From: CAVRGQ01 sp963720785
GTDB taxonomy: Bacteria; Actinomycetota; Acidimicrobiia; IMCC26256; DASPTH01
Assembly: GCA_963720785.1 (NCBI GenBank)
Contig: CAVRGQ010000005.1
Span: forward strand, 682,001-746,000
DNA length: 64,000 nt
Direction of reading: 5' to 3'
Shown: piece by piece, positions 19,116 to 27,575 of the stretch
How positions within the stretch are numbered: position 1 is the stretch's first letter
How the letters are laid out: every line of letters starts with the position of its first letter
Translations under genes and position numbers: made by a program
The notes under the pieces: model-generated
Databases searched by the model: none
Told to the model about the DNA's origin: nothing
The model's input: only the letters and a program-made list of their open reading frames with translations

Positions 19116-19730
19116 TCAGACGAGTGCGCCGAGCGCCGACGCAGCCGCGAACCGCGACGCGACGTCGGGCCAGTTCACGAGGTTCCAGAAGGCCTTGACC
19201 CAGTCGCCCTTCACGTTCTCGTACTGCAGGTAGAAGGCGTGCTCCCACATGTCGAGCACCAGCAGCGGAGGCGCACCCTGGGCGAGGTTGCTCTGGTGGT
19301 CGTAGACCTGCTCGACGACGAGCAGCTGGCCCGTGGGCTCCCAGGCGAGCGCGGCCCAGCCGGAGCCCTGCACGCCGAGAGCGGCCTCGTCGAACTGCTT
19401 GCGGAAGGCGTCGAGGGACCCGAACGACTCGTCGATCGCCGCGGCCAGCTCACCCTCGGGCGTGCCGCCGCCGTCGGGCGACAGGTTCTTCCAGAGCAGC
19501 GAGTGCAGCACGTGGCCCGACACATGGAAGGCCAGGTTCTTCTCGAGCTGGTTGATCGTGGCGAATTCGCCCGATTCGCGGGCTTCTGCGAGCTTCTCGA
19601 GGGTGGTGTTGGCGCCGGCGACGTAGGCCGCGTGGTGCTTGTCGTGATGGAGCTCCACGATCCGGGCCGAGAGGTGCGGCTCGAGGGCCGCGTAGTCGTA
19701 GTCGAGCGGGGGCAATTCGTAGCGGGGCAT
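19116..19730 (-). CDS. sodA: Superoxide dismutase, Fe/Mn type
   Basis: 204-residue cytoplasmic superoxide dismutase; no signal peptide. The four metal ligands are recognisable in LHHDKHHAAYV, SGHVLHSLLW and LDMWEHAFYLQY, with the conserved GSGWAALAW strand. The sequence alone does not settle whether Fe or Mn is used. ATG 19730 follows a GAGGAG ribosome site. It lies directly upstream of, and on the same strand as, the nuo operon, but a ~130-base gap suggests separate transcription. Confidence 0.96.
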   Translation of the reverse strand: MPRYELPPLDYDYAALEPHLSARIVELHHDKHHAAYVAGANTTLEKLAEARESGEFATINQLEKNLAFHVSGHVLHSLLWKNLSPDGGGTPEGELAAAIDESFGSLDAFRKQFDEAALGVQGSGWAALAWEPTGQLLVVEQVYDHQSNLAQGAPPLLVLDMWEHAFYLQYENVKGDWVKAFWNLVNWPDVASRFAAASALGALV

Positions 19731-19751
19731 CTCGCACTCCTCATGACTGAT

Positions 19752-19780
19752 TTGGTACGGTTAGGACCGGTCGTGGCCAA
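19752..19780 (-). promoter_or_regulatory. Possible sod promoter with paired TGGCCA sites
   Basis: On the minus strand a TTGGCC (-35, 19775-19780) is followed after 17 bases by TACCAA (-10, 19752-19757), about 22 bases before the sod start. The hexamer TGGCCA at 19774-19779 recurs at 19788-19793, eight bases away across a C-run. Because TGGCCA is palindromic, this could be an operator pair for the divergent sod and M23 genes. The assignment is weak. Confidence 0.35.
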
Positions 19781-19860
19781 CCCCCCCTGGCCAAACCTAC
19801 CTGCTACCGTTCCCCGATCCGCCGGGTTTCCGAACCCCGGACTCCCGCCCTCTGGAGACG

Positions 19861-20940
19861 ATGGTTCCCGTCCGCCGCCTGCTCGCCCTCGTGATCGCCT
19901 GCTGCCTCCTCTCAGCGGCAGTGGCTGCGGGCGCCGGTGCCGACACGCAGGGGGACCTCGACAGCGCCCGCCAGGCGCTGACCGACGCCCGGAACGCGGC
20001 CAACGAGGCGGCGTCCGAGTTCTCGGCCGCCGACCAGAAGCTCGCGGCCACCGAGTCGCACATCCAGCAGCTGGAGACGCAGATCGACGCGGGCAAGGAG
20101 AAGGCGGCGCAGCTCCAGGCGATCGCACGGGAGCGGGCGCGGTTCGCCTACACGCACTCCAACACCAACGACCTCGAGACCCTCCTCGACGGGTCGTCGG
20201 CGATCGACGCCATCCGTCGCCAGCAGCTGCTCGATCACGCCAACCAGACCGACAACGACGTCGTGAAGCAGCTCGCCGCCCTCAACGCCGACCTGAAGGA
20301 GCAGCAACAGGAGCTCCAGAAGGAGGAGGCGGCCCAGAAGCAGATCAGCTCCCAGGCCGACGCCCGGCTCAAGGACCTGCAGTCGAAGCAGACCGACGTG
20401 CAGAAGGCCGTCGACGAGCTGCAGTCGAAGCTCGACGCCGAGATCGCCCAGGCCGAGGCTGCCCGCAAGGCCGAGCTCGAGCGGGAGAAGGCCGCCCTTG
20501 CAGCCCAGCAGGTGGTCAGCAACGGCGGCGCCGGGCAGATCATCGCCGCCCCGGTGGTCGGCTCGTTCCAGTGCCCGGTCGCCGGCGCGGCCTACAGCGA
20601 CGACTACGGCGGCCCCGGCGGCCACCCCGGTATCGACATGTTCGTGCCGAACGGCACCCCGGTCGTGGCGGTGAAGGCCGGCAAGGTCTGGTTCATGCCG
20701 ATGGACGGCGCCGGCGGCAACGAGGCCTACGTCGACGCCGCCGACGGCAACACCTACTTCTACGCCCACCTGTCGCAGTACGTCGGTGGACCCCGCGACG
20801 TCGCCCAGGGTGAGGTCATCGGCCTCACGGGCATGACGGGCAACACGAGTGCCCCGCACCTCCACTTCGAGATCCGCATCGGCGGCGCCAACGGCAGCCG
20901 TACCGATCCGTACCCCACGCTCAAGTCCGCGGGCTGCTGA
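19861..20940 (+). CDS. Secreted M23 family peptidase with N-terminal coiled coil (EnvC/NlpD-like)
   Basis: 359-residue exported protein. Residues 1-28 form a signal peptide (LLALVIACCLLSAAVAAGAGA). Residues ~30-215 are a long charged heptad-rich coiled coil, as in EnvC-type amidase activators and actinobacterial cell-wall hydrolases. The C-terminal LytM domain has GGHPGIDMFVPNGTPVVAV and SAPHLHFEIRIGG, which supply the HxxxD and HxH zinc-ligand motifs, so it may be an active metallopeptidase. The start has a GGAG site 5-6 bases upstream. It is transcribed divergently from sod. Likely role: peptidoglycan hydrolysis during division. Confidence 0.9.
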   Translation: MVPVRRLLALVIACCLLSAAVAAGAGADTQGDLDSARQALTDARNAANEAASEFSAADQKLAATESHIQQLETQIDAGKEKAAQLQAIARERARFAYTHSNTNDLETLLDGSSAIDAIRRQQLLDHANQTDNDVVKQLAALNADLKEQQQELQKEEAAQKQISSQADARLKDLQSKQTDVQKAVDELQSKLDAEIAQAEAARKAELEREKAALAAQQVVSNGGAGQIIAAPVVGSFQCPVAGAAYSDDYGGPGGHPGIDMFVPNGTPVVAVKAGKVWFMPMDGAGGNEAYVDAADGNTYFYAHLSQYVGGPRDVAQGEVIGLTGMTGNTSAPHLHFEIRIGGANGSRTDPYPTLKSAGC

Positions 20941-21028
20941 GGCGACAACCTCCGCAGCCGCTCGTGACCGCGGCGACCCGGTCGACGAGACTCCAGTCAA
21001 CGGCGACCCATCACGGAGGCACCCGCCC

Positions 21029-21526
21029 ATGGCCGAACGGCACCCACGCAGCGCCCTGGTCCTCGACCCCGCCTACAGCGAGGGACTCGAGGGCCTGCCC
21101 GAGGCCGAGCTGCGCACGAAGCACGCGGAGTGTCTCGAGCTCGAGACCGAGGTCTCCTACGTCCGCCGGCTCACCCAGGCCCGCATCGACATCCTCGAGG
21201 CCGAGCTCGACCGGCGCGCCAGCGGACGCACGCTCGGCGACCTGATCGACGACCTCCCGCGCATCCTCGCCGACAGCGGTCCCCGGGGGAACCCGGCCAC
21301 CAGCCGCATCCCTCAGCAGATGGCGCCCGAGCACGAGAGCGAGTGGGCACCCAACCTCGCCCGGTTCGACGGCATCCTCGCCAACGTCACCCTGCTCGGC
21401 GACGACGAGGTCCGGGGTGCGATCGAGGGCCTGCGGGGGCTCGAGCGCGAGGTCTCCGACCAGCGCCGCAGGTTGTTCACGGTGATCGACGCCATCGACC
21501 TGCAGCTCGCCCGCACCCGGCAGTAG
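21029..21526 (+). CDS. RsiG-like coiled-coil protein with c-di-GMP-binding motifs
   Basis: 165-residue protein, mostly helical. It contains YVRRLTQARIDILEAEL, a segment typical of Streptomyces RsiG, an anti-sigma factor that holds WhiG when bound to c-di-GMP. The RsiG motif E-x3-S-x2-R-x3-Q-x3-D is complete at E39, S43, R46, Q50 and D54. A second copy exactly 100 residues later is E139, S143, R146, F150, D154, with Phe replacing Gln. Two antiparallel motif helices in one chain match the Streptomyces arrangement. ATG 21029 has GGAGG nine bases upstream. No sigma factor gene is adjacent; binding to c-di-GMP and a WhiG partner are inferred. Confidence 0.75.
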   Translation: MAERHPRSALVLDPAYSEGLEGLPEAELRTKHAECLELETEVSYVRRLTQARIDILEAELDRRASGRTLGDLIDDLPRILADSGPRGNPATSRIPQQMAPEHESEWAPNLARFDGILANVTLLGDDEVRGAIEGLRGLEREVSDQRRRLFTVIDAIDLQLARTRQ

Positions 21527-21606
21527 CCCGCCTCCGCGCCGATCCCACGCCGATTCCACGCCGACCCGGACCGGTCAGCAGAGCCGACCGGTAGGATCGC
21601 ACCGCT

Positions 21607-22823
21607 ATGCAACGGGTGGCCATGCTGAGCGTGCACACCTCGCCGCTCGCCCAACCGGGCACCGGCGACGGTGGCGGAATGAACGTGTACGTCCGGTCCC
21701 TGGCCTCCGCACTGGCGCGGGCCGGGGTCGCGGTCGATGTCCTGACGCGGGCCGAGCACTCCGACCACGCCGAGTCGGTGCTCGTCGAGCCGGGCTTCCG
21801 GGTGCTCCACGTGGAGGCCGGGCCGCGCGCCCCGTCGACAAGCACCTCCTCCCCGACATCGTCGGCGACTTCTGCGACGCCACCCGCGCCTACATCGAAC
21901 GCACGGGCACCGAGTACGGGCTGCTGCACGCGAACTACTGGGTGTCGGGCGCGGTCGGCCACCGCCTCAAGCACGAGCTCGACCTGCCGCTCGTCACCAC
22001 GTTCCACACCCTCGACCGCGTGAAGGCCGAGGTGGGTCTCGCCGACGGCGTCGCGCTGCGACCGCGCGTCGAGGCGGAGGTGGTGCGCTGCGCCGACCTC
22101 GTCGTCGCGTCAACGTTCGACGAGCGCGACCAGCTCGTGCGCTACTACGGCGCCGATCCCGAGCGCATCGAGATCATCGCCCCCGGCGTCGACCACCACG
22201 TCTTCCAACCCGGCGACCGCGTCGCGGCACGCCGCCACCTCGGCATCGCGTGCAACCCGGTCGTGCTGTTCGTGGGACGTATCCAACCGCTCAAGGGGGT
22301 CGACGTCGCGGTGCGGGCGCTCGCCGCGCTGCGTGATCCCAGCGCGGAGCTCGTGATCGTCGGCGGCCCGAGCGGTCCCGACGGCGCGCACGAAGAGAGG
22401 GCGCTGCACGCGCTGGTCGAGGCGCTCGGCATCGCGCACCGCGTGCGCTTCGTCGCGCCGCAACCGCACGACGAATTGGTGAGCTGGTACCGCGCCGCCG
22501 ACGTGTGCGTGGTGCCGTCGCGCACCGAGTCGTTCGGCCTGGTCGCGCTCGAGGCTGCGGCGAGCGGCACCCCGGTGGTCGCCGCGAACGTCGGCGGGCT
22601 GCGGTCGCTCGTCGCCCACGGCGAGACCGGGTACCTCGTCGAGACGCGCGATCCCGCCGACTACGCCGAGGCGATCGAGCGCGTGCTCGCGCTCGACGAC
22701 CCGACGCCGATGCGCGAGCGGGCGGCCGCACGTTCCGCGCGGTTCGGGTGGGGCATCGCGGCCGCGCGCCTGCGCCGTCACTACGACGATCTCGTGCTGC
22801 GCGCGCCGGTGCAGTGCCGTTGA
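21607..22823 (+). CDS. mshA: D-inositol-3-phosphate glycosyltransferase MshA-like (frameshifted)
   Basis: GT4-family glycosyltransferase, about 405 residues if corrected, likely the first enzyme of mycothiol synthesis (N-acetylglucosamine transfer to inositol phosphate). The N-terminus SVHTSPLAQPGTGDGGGMNV is diagnostic of MshA. Later GT4 features are PLVTTFHTLDRVKAE, FVGRIQPLKGVDV and PSRTESFGLVALEAAASGTPVVA. The frame breaks near 21832: VEAGPRAP continues as VDKHLLPDIVGDFC in the next frame, which a one-base deletion explains. A -10-like TAGGAT (21592-21597) lies nine bases before the ATG, with no ribosome site. The following ybjN gene matches the mycobacterial order mshA-Rv0487. Confidence 0.88.
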
Positions 22824-22830
22824 CGCCCTC

Positions 22831-23292
22831 ATGAGTCTGCCCTTCGACCTGCCGATGGATCCCGAGGTCGCGCACGCGCTCGTGCGTGATCACCTCGAGG
22901 GCCCGGTCGCGGCCGAAGAGTACGTCCAGACCGTCGAGTACGACCCCGAGCTGCGGCGGTGGTACGTCCGCTTCGGCTGCGACGCGCGCGACGCCACCAC
23001 GATCTACTTCGATCTCCACGAGCGCACGCTGCGCTACGAGGTGTACTTCCTCCCGACGCCCCCCGAACCCAGCGTCGAGCTCTACGAGTTCCTGTTGAAG
23101 CGCAACCACACGATGTACGGCGCGCGCTTCTCGCTCGGTCCCGACGGCGACATCTACCTCGTCGGCCGCCTCGGGCTCGAGCACCTCACCGAGGAGGAGC
23201 TCGATCGCATCATCGGCGTGCTCTACGAGCTCACCGAACGCTGGTTCCAGGCCGTCGTGCAGCTCGCCTACGGGCGACGCGCCGGCACCTGA
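22831..23292 (+). CDS. YbjN domain-containing protein
   Basis: 153-residue soluble alpha/beta protein. The segments YFDLHERTLRYEVYFLPTPP, LYEFLLKRN and LTEEELDRIIGVLYELTERW are typical of YbjN-type proteins, which share a fold with type III secretion chaperones. It begins eight bases after mshA, an arrangement also found in mycobacteria (Rv0486-Rv0487), so it may function with mycothiol metabolism. The biochemical role is unknown. Confidence 0.85.
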   Translation: MSLPFDLPMDPEVAHALVRDHLEGPVAAEEYVQTVEYDPELRRWYVRFGCDARDATTIYFDLHERTLRYEVYFLPTPPEPSVELYEFLLKRNHTMYGARFSLGPDGDIYLVGRLGLEHLTEEELDRIIGVLYELTERWFQAVVQLAYGRRAGT

Positions 23293-23299
23293 CGCAGCG

Positions 23300-23329
23300 A
23301 CGCGCGACATCGGCGCGATCGTCGCGCGT
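23300..23329. terminator. Hairpin after the mshA-ybjN unit
   Basis: A nine-base perfect inverted repeat, ACGCGCGAC and GTCGCGCGT, with a 12-base loop, begins eight bases after the ybjN stop. There is no T-run, so it is at best an intrinsic terminator of the GC-rich type. A second hairpin (GTGCGGCGT / ACGCCGCAT, 23365-23393) follows before proC. The 23293-23496 gap otherwise holds no gene. Confidence 0.4.
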
Positions 23330-23496
23330 TGGCCGCGTGACACCTGTGCGTGACACGCCGGCGGGTGCGGCGTCTCCTCTCCGTACGCCGCATCCGACGG
23401 GGTGTGGTGCGCCGGGGTCCGAGGTGCAGGAGCGTCGCCGTTCGGGGAAGTGCGGTTCGGCGCGATCGTTCCTCGGGCCCCGGTTACCCTTCCTCC

Positions 23497-24300
23497 ATGC
23501 AGTTGGCACTTCTCGGCGGCGGCCGAATGGGCGAGGCGCTCGCGATCGGGCTGGTCGACGCCGGCTGGGATCCGGAGTCGATCGTGATCGCGGAGGTCGA
23601 CGCCGACCGTCGGCACGTGATCGAGGCACGGTTGCCCGGCACGCGGGTCGTCCCGAGCCCGGCCTGGGCGGCCGCGGAGTCCGACGTCGTCGTCGTGGCG
23701 GTCAAGCCGAGCGACGTCGTGGGCGCGCTCACCAGTTGCGCAGAGGCCGTACGCGACGACACGCTCGTGTTGTCGATCGCCGCGGGCATCACCATAGCGG
23801 CCATCGAGGGCGCGGTGCCGGGTCGCCCCGTCGTGCGCGCCATGCCCAACACCGGCGCGCTCGTCGGGCAGGGCGCGGCCGCGATCGCCGCGGGCGAGCA
23901 CGCCACCGATCAGCACCTCGACGTCGCGGAACGCATCCTCGGCTCGGTCGGCCTCGTCGTGCGCGTGAAGGAGTCGCAGCTCGACGCGGTCACCGGCCTC
24001 TCCGGCTCCGGCCCCGCATACCTGTTCCTCGTCGCCGAGGCGATGATCGAGGCCGGCGTGCTCGTGGGCCTCACGCGCGAGGTCTCGGCCGCGCTGGTGC
24101 GCCAGACCATCGCCGGTTCCGCCGCGCTGCTCGGCGACGGCGAGGAAGGTCCCGAGGCCCTGCGCGCGGCCGTCACCTCACCCGGGGGGACCACCGCGGC
24201 CGGGCTGCGCGCGCTCGAGGCGCACGGCGTACGCGCCGCCTTCCTCGAGGCGGTCGAGGCGGCCACGGCGCGATCGGAAGAGCTGGGCCGCGACACATGA
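23497..24300 (+). CDS. proC: Pyrroline-5-carboxylate reductase
   Basis: 267-residue enzyme that reduces pyrroline-5-carboxylate to proline with NAD(P)H. The Rossmann motif LLGGGRMGEAL is at the N-terminus, VVAVKPSDV follows, and the family signature region GLSGSGPAYLFLVAEAMIEAGVLVGL and TSPGGTTAAGLRALE are complete. ATG 23497 lies six bases after a -10-like TACCCT (23485-23490) with no ribosome site, so it may be translated from a leaderless mRNA. The stop overlaps the next start (ATGA). Confidence 0.96.
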   Translation: MQLALLGGGRMGEALAIGLVDAGWDPESIVIAEVDADRRHVIEARLPGTRVVPSPAWAAAESDVVVVAVKPSDVVGALTSCAEAVRDDTLVLSIAAGITIAAIEGAVPGRPVVRAMPNTGALVGQGAAAIAAGEHATDQHLDVAERILGSVGLVVRVKESQLDAVTGLSGSGPAYLFLVAEAMIEAGVLVGLTREVSAALVRQTIAGSAALLGDGEEGPEALRAAVTSPGGTTAAGLRALEAHGVRAAFLEAVEAATARSEELGRDT

Positions 24301-25181
24301 CCCGTCGCAACCGCTCCCGGCTGCCACCCCGGCTCCCCGACACGACACTCCCCGCGGCGCGGGAATCCGCTCGCACGCCCGCCGGCCCGTCGTTGGGCGA
24401 ACAGCTCAAGCGCGGGCACGTGGCCGGGCGCAGTGCGCGCTTCGGCCGCGACGAGATGGTCGCGCTGATGCGACGCGTCGCGGCGGGGGCGCCGCCGGTG
24501 CGCCTCGGTCTCGACCCGTTCGGCACGCTCACCCTCGCCCAGATCGAGGCCGCGGTCGCGGCTGTGTACGGCTGGGAGGGTGACGGACCGCGTGCCCGCA
24601 TCGCCGCGCCGCGCACCGTCGACGCGTTCGGCAACGCGGTCACGCGGATCCTGGAGGTCGCCGACGTGGGCGGCGGTATCGCGTTCGCCACCGCTCGTCC
24701 CGCGTCGTTGCTCCCTCTCCACTGCGCCCTCGCCGACGCCGCCGCCCATGCTGGCGCCACCGTGTTGCAACTCCGCGAGTCGGGCCCTATCGGCGCGGGC
24801 GCACGGCGGCTGCGCTGGCTCGACGGCGTGGCGGTGGTCACCGACGGCGTGCAGCTCCTCGGCGACGACGACCTGCACGCCGCGGAGGAGCTGCTCTTCT
24901 CGCTCCCCCGTCCGGATCTGGTGGTGGCCGACCGCTGCTTCGCGGGCGTCGCCCTCAACGCGGGCATCGAGGTGGTGGCCTTCGCCGACCTCGACGCAGT
25001 GGCCCTTGCCGTCGCCGCCCATCGTGGCCGGGCGGTCCGGGTGGTCCCGCTCGACGAGCGCCGGCCGCCGGCCTCGTACGAGCCGCTCCGCCAGCGCCTC
25101 CACGAGCTGGCCGCGGTCGGCCTCCCGGCCGTCGCGGGCGCGCTGGTCGAGGGACCGGGCGCAGGCCACACCAACCTCTGA
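24297..25181 (+). CDS. Uncharacterised protein downstream of proC
   Basis: 294-residue soluble protein that I do not recognise. An Arg/Pro-rich start is followed by a helical region (LGEQLKRGHVAGRSARFGRDEMVALMRRVA). The remainder has alternating strands and helices with glycine-rich turns (VADVGGGIAFATARPASLLPLHCALADAAAHAGATVLQL) and an aspartate-rich loop (LLGDDDLHAAEEL). No signal peptide or membrane helix. It is coupled to proC by ATGA overlap, so a role linked to proC or to the following regulator is possible. Codon use is like its neighbours. Confidence 0.7.
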   Translation: MTRRNRSRLPPRLPDTTLPAARESARTPAGPSLGEQLKRGHVAGRSARFGRDEMVALMRRVAAGAPPVRLGLDPFGTLTLAQIEAAVAAVYGWEGDGPRARIAAPRTVDAFGNAVTRILEVADVGGGIAFATARPASLLPLHCALADAAAHAGATVLQLRESGPIGAGARRLRWLDGVAVVTDGVQLLGDDDLHAAEELLFSLPRPDLVVADRCFAGVALNAGIEVVAFADLDAVALAVAAHRGRAVRVVPLDERRPPASYEPLRQRLHELAAVGLPAVAGALVEGPGAGHTNL

Positions 25182-25189
25182 CCGCTCTT

Positions 25190-25218
25190 TTGCAACACGA
25201 GCCCCAGGGGCCTACGCT
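25190..25218 (+). promoter_or_regulatory. Promoter of the small HTH gene
   Basis: TTGCAA (25190-25195) and TACGCT (25213-25218) are separated by exactly 17 bases, a good vegetative-sigma match. It lies just after the stop of the 24297-25181 gene and 38 bases before the GTG of the HTH gene, which has a purine-rich leader (GGAAGGGG). Confidence 0.6.
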
Positions 25219-25256
25219 CGTGCCGCGGAGAAGCGGGGAAACGGAAGGGGTGCCTT

Positions 25257-25451
25257 GTGGCGCAATCATTCGCCACGGCGCGATTCCTGACAGTGCAGGA
25301 AGTCGCGGATCTCATGCGCGTGTCGACCATGACGGTCTATCGCATCATCAAGTCGGGCGAATTGCCTGCGGTACGGGTGGGACGGTCGTTCCGCGTGCGC
25401 GACGTCGACGTCGACACGTACCTCGGCAAGCGGTACACACAGGCCGGCTGA
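25257..25451 (+). CDS. Small helix-turn-helix DNA-binding protein (excisionase/MerR-like)
   Basis: 64-residue single-domain winged-helix protein. LTVQEVADLMRVSTMTVYRI is the helix-turn-helix and ELPAVRVGRSFRVRDVDVD the wing. It closely resembles mycobacterial Rv0500A, which also follows proC, so conserved gene order supports orthology. Despite the excisionase family name there is no sign of a phage or integron nearby; it is likely a housekeeping transcription factor. Starts at GTG 25257 behind GGAAGGGG. Confidence 0.87.
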   Translation: MAQSFATARFLTVQEVADLMRVSTMTVYRIIKSGELPAVRVGRSFRVRDVDVDTYLGKRYTQAG

Positions 25452-25485
25452 TCGTCACGGGCGGACGCCGTCTAGCGTCGCGCCC

Positions 25486-26388
25486 GTGCTGATCGCGTTC
25501 ACGTCCGACTACGGCCACGCCGACGAGTTCGTCGGCGTGTGCAAGGCCGTCATGCTGGACCTGGCGCCGGACGCGCGCCTTGTCGACCTGGGCCACGACG
25601 TCCCGCCGCACGACGTGCGCGCGGGTGCGTTGCTGCTGGTGCGCGCCGTGCAGTACCTCCCTGAGGACTGCATCGTGCTCGCGGTGGTCGATCCCGGCGT
25701 GGGCACCGACCGTCGCCTCATCGGCGTGGAGGTGGCGGGCGGCGTGATGCTCGGCCCCGACAACGGACTGCTCGCGCCCGCGGTGGCCATGGCCGGCGGT
25801 GCGGTGCGGGTGATCTCGCTCGACAACCCGGAGTACCACCTCCCGGCGCCCGGTCCCACCTTCGCGGGTCGCGACGTGTTGTCGCCCGCGGCAGGCCATC
25901 TGGCCGCCGGTGTCGACCTCGGCGACCTCGGCACGCCCGTCGACCCGGCCACGTTGGTGCCGGGCCTGGTGTCGCTCCCCGAGATCCGCGACGACGGCAC
26001 GATCGTGGGCGAGGTCTGGTGGGTCGACCGCTTCGGCAACGCCCAGCTCAACGTCGATCCCGGCGAGCTCCACGTGGCCGGCTGCTCGCTCGGCTCCCGC
26101 GTCGAGGTGCGGGTGCGCGACGCCCACTCCGGACCAGGCGGGAACGAACAGATCCGCGTGGCCCGCTGGGTCACCACCTATGCCGAGGCCAAGCCCACGG
26201 AGCTGGTGATGCTCGTCGACTCCTACGGCCTGCTCGCGCTGTGCCTCGACCGCGCCTCCGCCGCCGACGAGCTCGGCCTTCGGGCGGGCAGCGGCGTCAC
26301 CCTCGTCCCCGAAGGCGCCGGCGGCGCAGTTCAAGATCCCCCCGGCGTGGACACCCCCGTCGAGCTCTCCCGTCGAGGTGACCAATGA
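25486..26388 (+). CDS. S-adenosyl-L-methionine hydroxide adenosyltransferase family protein
   Basis: 300-residue protein of the DUF62 / SAM hydroxide adenosyltransferase family, which splits SAM into adenosine and methionine. Signature elements are LIAFTSDYGHADEFVGVCKAV at the N-terminus, VVDPGVGTDRR and GPDNGLLAP. The C-terminal barrel domain contains WVDRFGNAQLNV and the end region ending in a Pro/Gly stretch. GTG 25486 lies seven bases after a -10-like TAGCGT (25473-25478), suggesting a leaderless transcript. The stop overlaps a 28-codon membrane ORF. Confidence 0.92.
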   Translation: MLIAFTSDYGHADEFVGVCKAVMLDLAPDARLVDLGHDVPPHDVRAGALLLVRAVQYLPEDCIVLAVVDPGVGTDRRLIGVEVAGGVMLGPDNGLLAPAVAMAGGAVRVISLDNPEYHLPAPGPTFAGRDVLSPAAGHLAAGVDLGDLGTPVDPATLVPGLVSLPEIRDDGTIVGEVWWVDRFGNAQLNVDPGELHVAGCSLGSRVEVRVRDAHSGPGGNEQIRVARWVTTYAEAKPTELVMLVDSYGLLALCLDRASAADELGLRAGSGVTLVPEGAGGAVQDPPGVDTPVELSRRGDQ

Positions 26389-26471
26389 GGCCCGGCACCA
26401 CCATCGCCATCGTCATCCTGCTCTTCATGATCCTGACGGCCGCCGTTTTGCAATTTGTCTTCAAGCTCTAG
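26385..26471 (+). CDS. 28-residue predicted membrane microprotein
   Basis: Short reading frame from ATG 26385, which overlaps the stop of the SAM adenosyltransferase gene (ATGA-type coupling). It encodes a basic start (MRPG) followed by one hydrophobic helix (IAIVILLFMILTAAVLQFVF) and ends in KL. The overlap and the clean single-helix pattern argue that it is translated. No family is recognised. Confidence 0.5.
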   Translation: MRPGTTIAIVILLFMILTAAVLQFVFKL

Positions 26472-26561
26472 CTGCGCCAGCGGAGAGCGCGAGGCGAGCG
26501 GCCGCGAGGCGGCGTTCTCTTTCGGGGATGGCCCGGCGAGCAGCGTCCGAGCGGAGAAAGT

Positions 26562-26662
26562 AGGTCCCCGGCCGCGAGGACGGATGGGCTTGGGGCGGGC
26601 TGGGAGGCTTCGTGGACCGGCGAACCGGATCCACGCCACCCGTACTCGCGAGCCGGGGACCT
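26562..26662. ncRNA. Structured-RNA candidate closed by a near-perfect 17-18 bp helix
   Basis: Arms at 26562-26578 (AGGTCCCCGGCCGCGAG) and 26645-26662 (CTCGCGAGCCGGGGACCT) pair almost perfectly over 17-18 bases. Between them, at about 26610-26634, lies a hairpin CGTGGACCGG-CGAA-CCGGATCCACG with one bulge. The layout of a long closing stem, asymmetric internal region and apical hairpin looks like a folded RNA of ~100 bases; strand is undetermined. It does not carry recognisable RNase P, tmRNA, SRP or standard 6S signatures. The rest of the 26472-26735 gap shows no gene, apart from a CCCCCGGGGG palindrome near 26672-26681. Confidence 0.4.
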
Positions 26663-26735
26663 GGCGAGCTTCCCCCCGGGGGACGCTCGTGAATGTGGCA
26701 TCGGCCACTATCTGCGAGAGCTTGAGCCCAAAAGC

Positions 26736-27495
26736 TCACTGAGCGTGAGATTTGTCCCGCGTGTCGGTACCGGGATCGGAATCGGCGTCGGAGGCGGGGT
26801 TCCCCTCGGTTTCGCCGAGCTTGGGGCGCCGGCCGCTCGCGAGTACGAAGCCCCCGTAGATGATGCTGATGCCGACCGCGAGGCTGAGGGTGAAGGCCTC
26901 GTCGTGGCCGACGACGCCTTGCAACAGTCCGCCGCTCGAGAGCACCAGGGTGCCGAGCGCGATGAGGCCGTTGGCCGCGGCGAGGCGCCCGTGCGCGGGG
27001 ACGGAGCGGTCCCGCGCGTAGCGGATGGCCGAGGTGATCGCGCCGCCGAGGATGACGATCGCGGCGATGCCGCTCCCGGCCGCGGCGAGGACGCGGGGCA
27101 GCACGTCGAAGACGTCCTTGCCCACCGGGATCGCGTCGCCGCGCACCGTCGTCATCGGCGCGCTCGAACATCACTCCCGCGGCGAAGCCACTGAAGAGCA
27201 CCAGGCCCCAGTGGCACCGCCGGGCCACCGTGGGCGATGCGAGCAGGAAGACGGTGCCCATCGCGAGCCAGGGCACGTTGAGGATCGCCCCGAAGAGGTA
27301 GAACACGCGGAAGGTGCCGTTGTCCCAGCCGGTCGACGTGCCGACCGACAGCGCGGCGGCGGCGAGGGCGAACATCGCGAGGGAGATCGCCCAGGCGCGG
27401 TCCTGCGGCCGGTGCTTCTGCGTGTAGTGGACGAGCATCGACTCGGCGAACAGCGTCGAAACGATCGTTGCGACGAACGCGAGGGCTACGACCAC
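26736..27495 (-). CDS. Polytopic membrane protein of unknown function (frameshifted)
   Basis: About 253 residues when one extra base near 27155-27165 is removed. The N-terminal frame starts at GTG 27495 and has four hydrophobic helices (for example ALAFVATIVSTLFAESMLVHY, FRVFYLFGAILNVPWLAMGTVFLL). It leaves frame after FAAGVMFE; the continuation PMTTVRGDAIPVGKDVFDVLPRVLA and two or three further helices lie in the next frame, ending at 26736 in a charged tail. No catalytic motif seen. It is divergent from rex; codon use is normal. Confidence 0.7.
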
Positions 27496-27575
27496 GTCCG
27501 GAGCGTATGCGGGCGACCGTTGCGGCCGGGGAGCGACGGCCGGGGGTGGGCACCTGACGGCTCCGGGTCCCGACT

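Noticed and set aside
25257..25451. Excisionase of an integrated element
   Set aside because: No integrase, attachment repeats or phage genes nearby; order after proC matches a housekeeping mycobacterial gene.
26472..26735. RNase P RNA, tmRNA, SRP RNA or standard 6S RNA
   Set aside because: The diagnostic conserved blocks of these RNAs were not found; only the fold-like inverted repeat remains.
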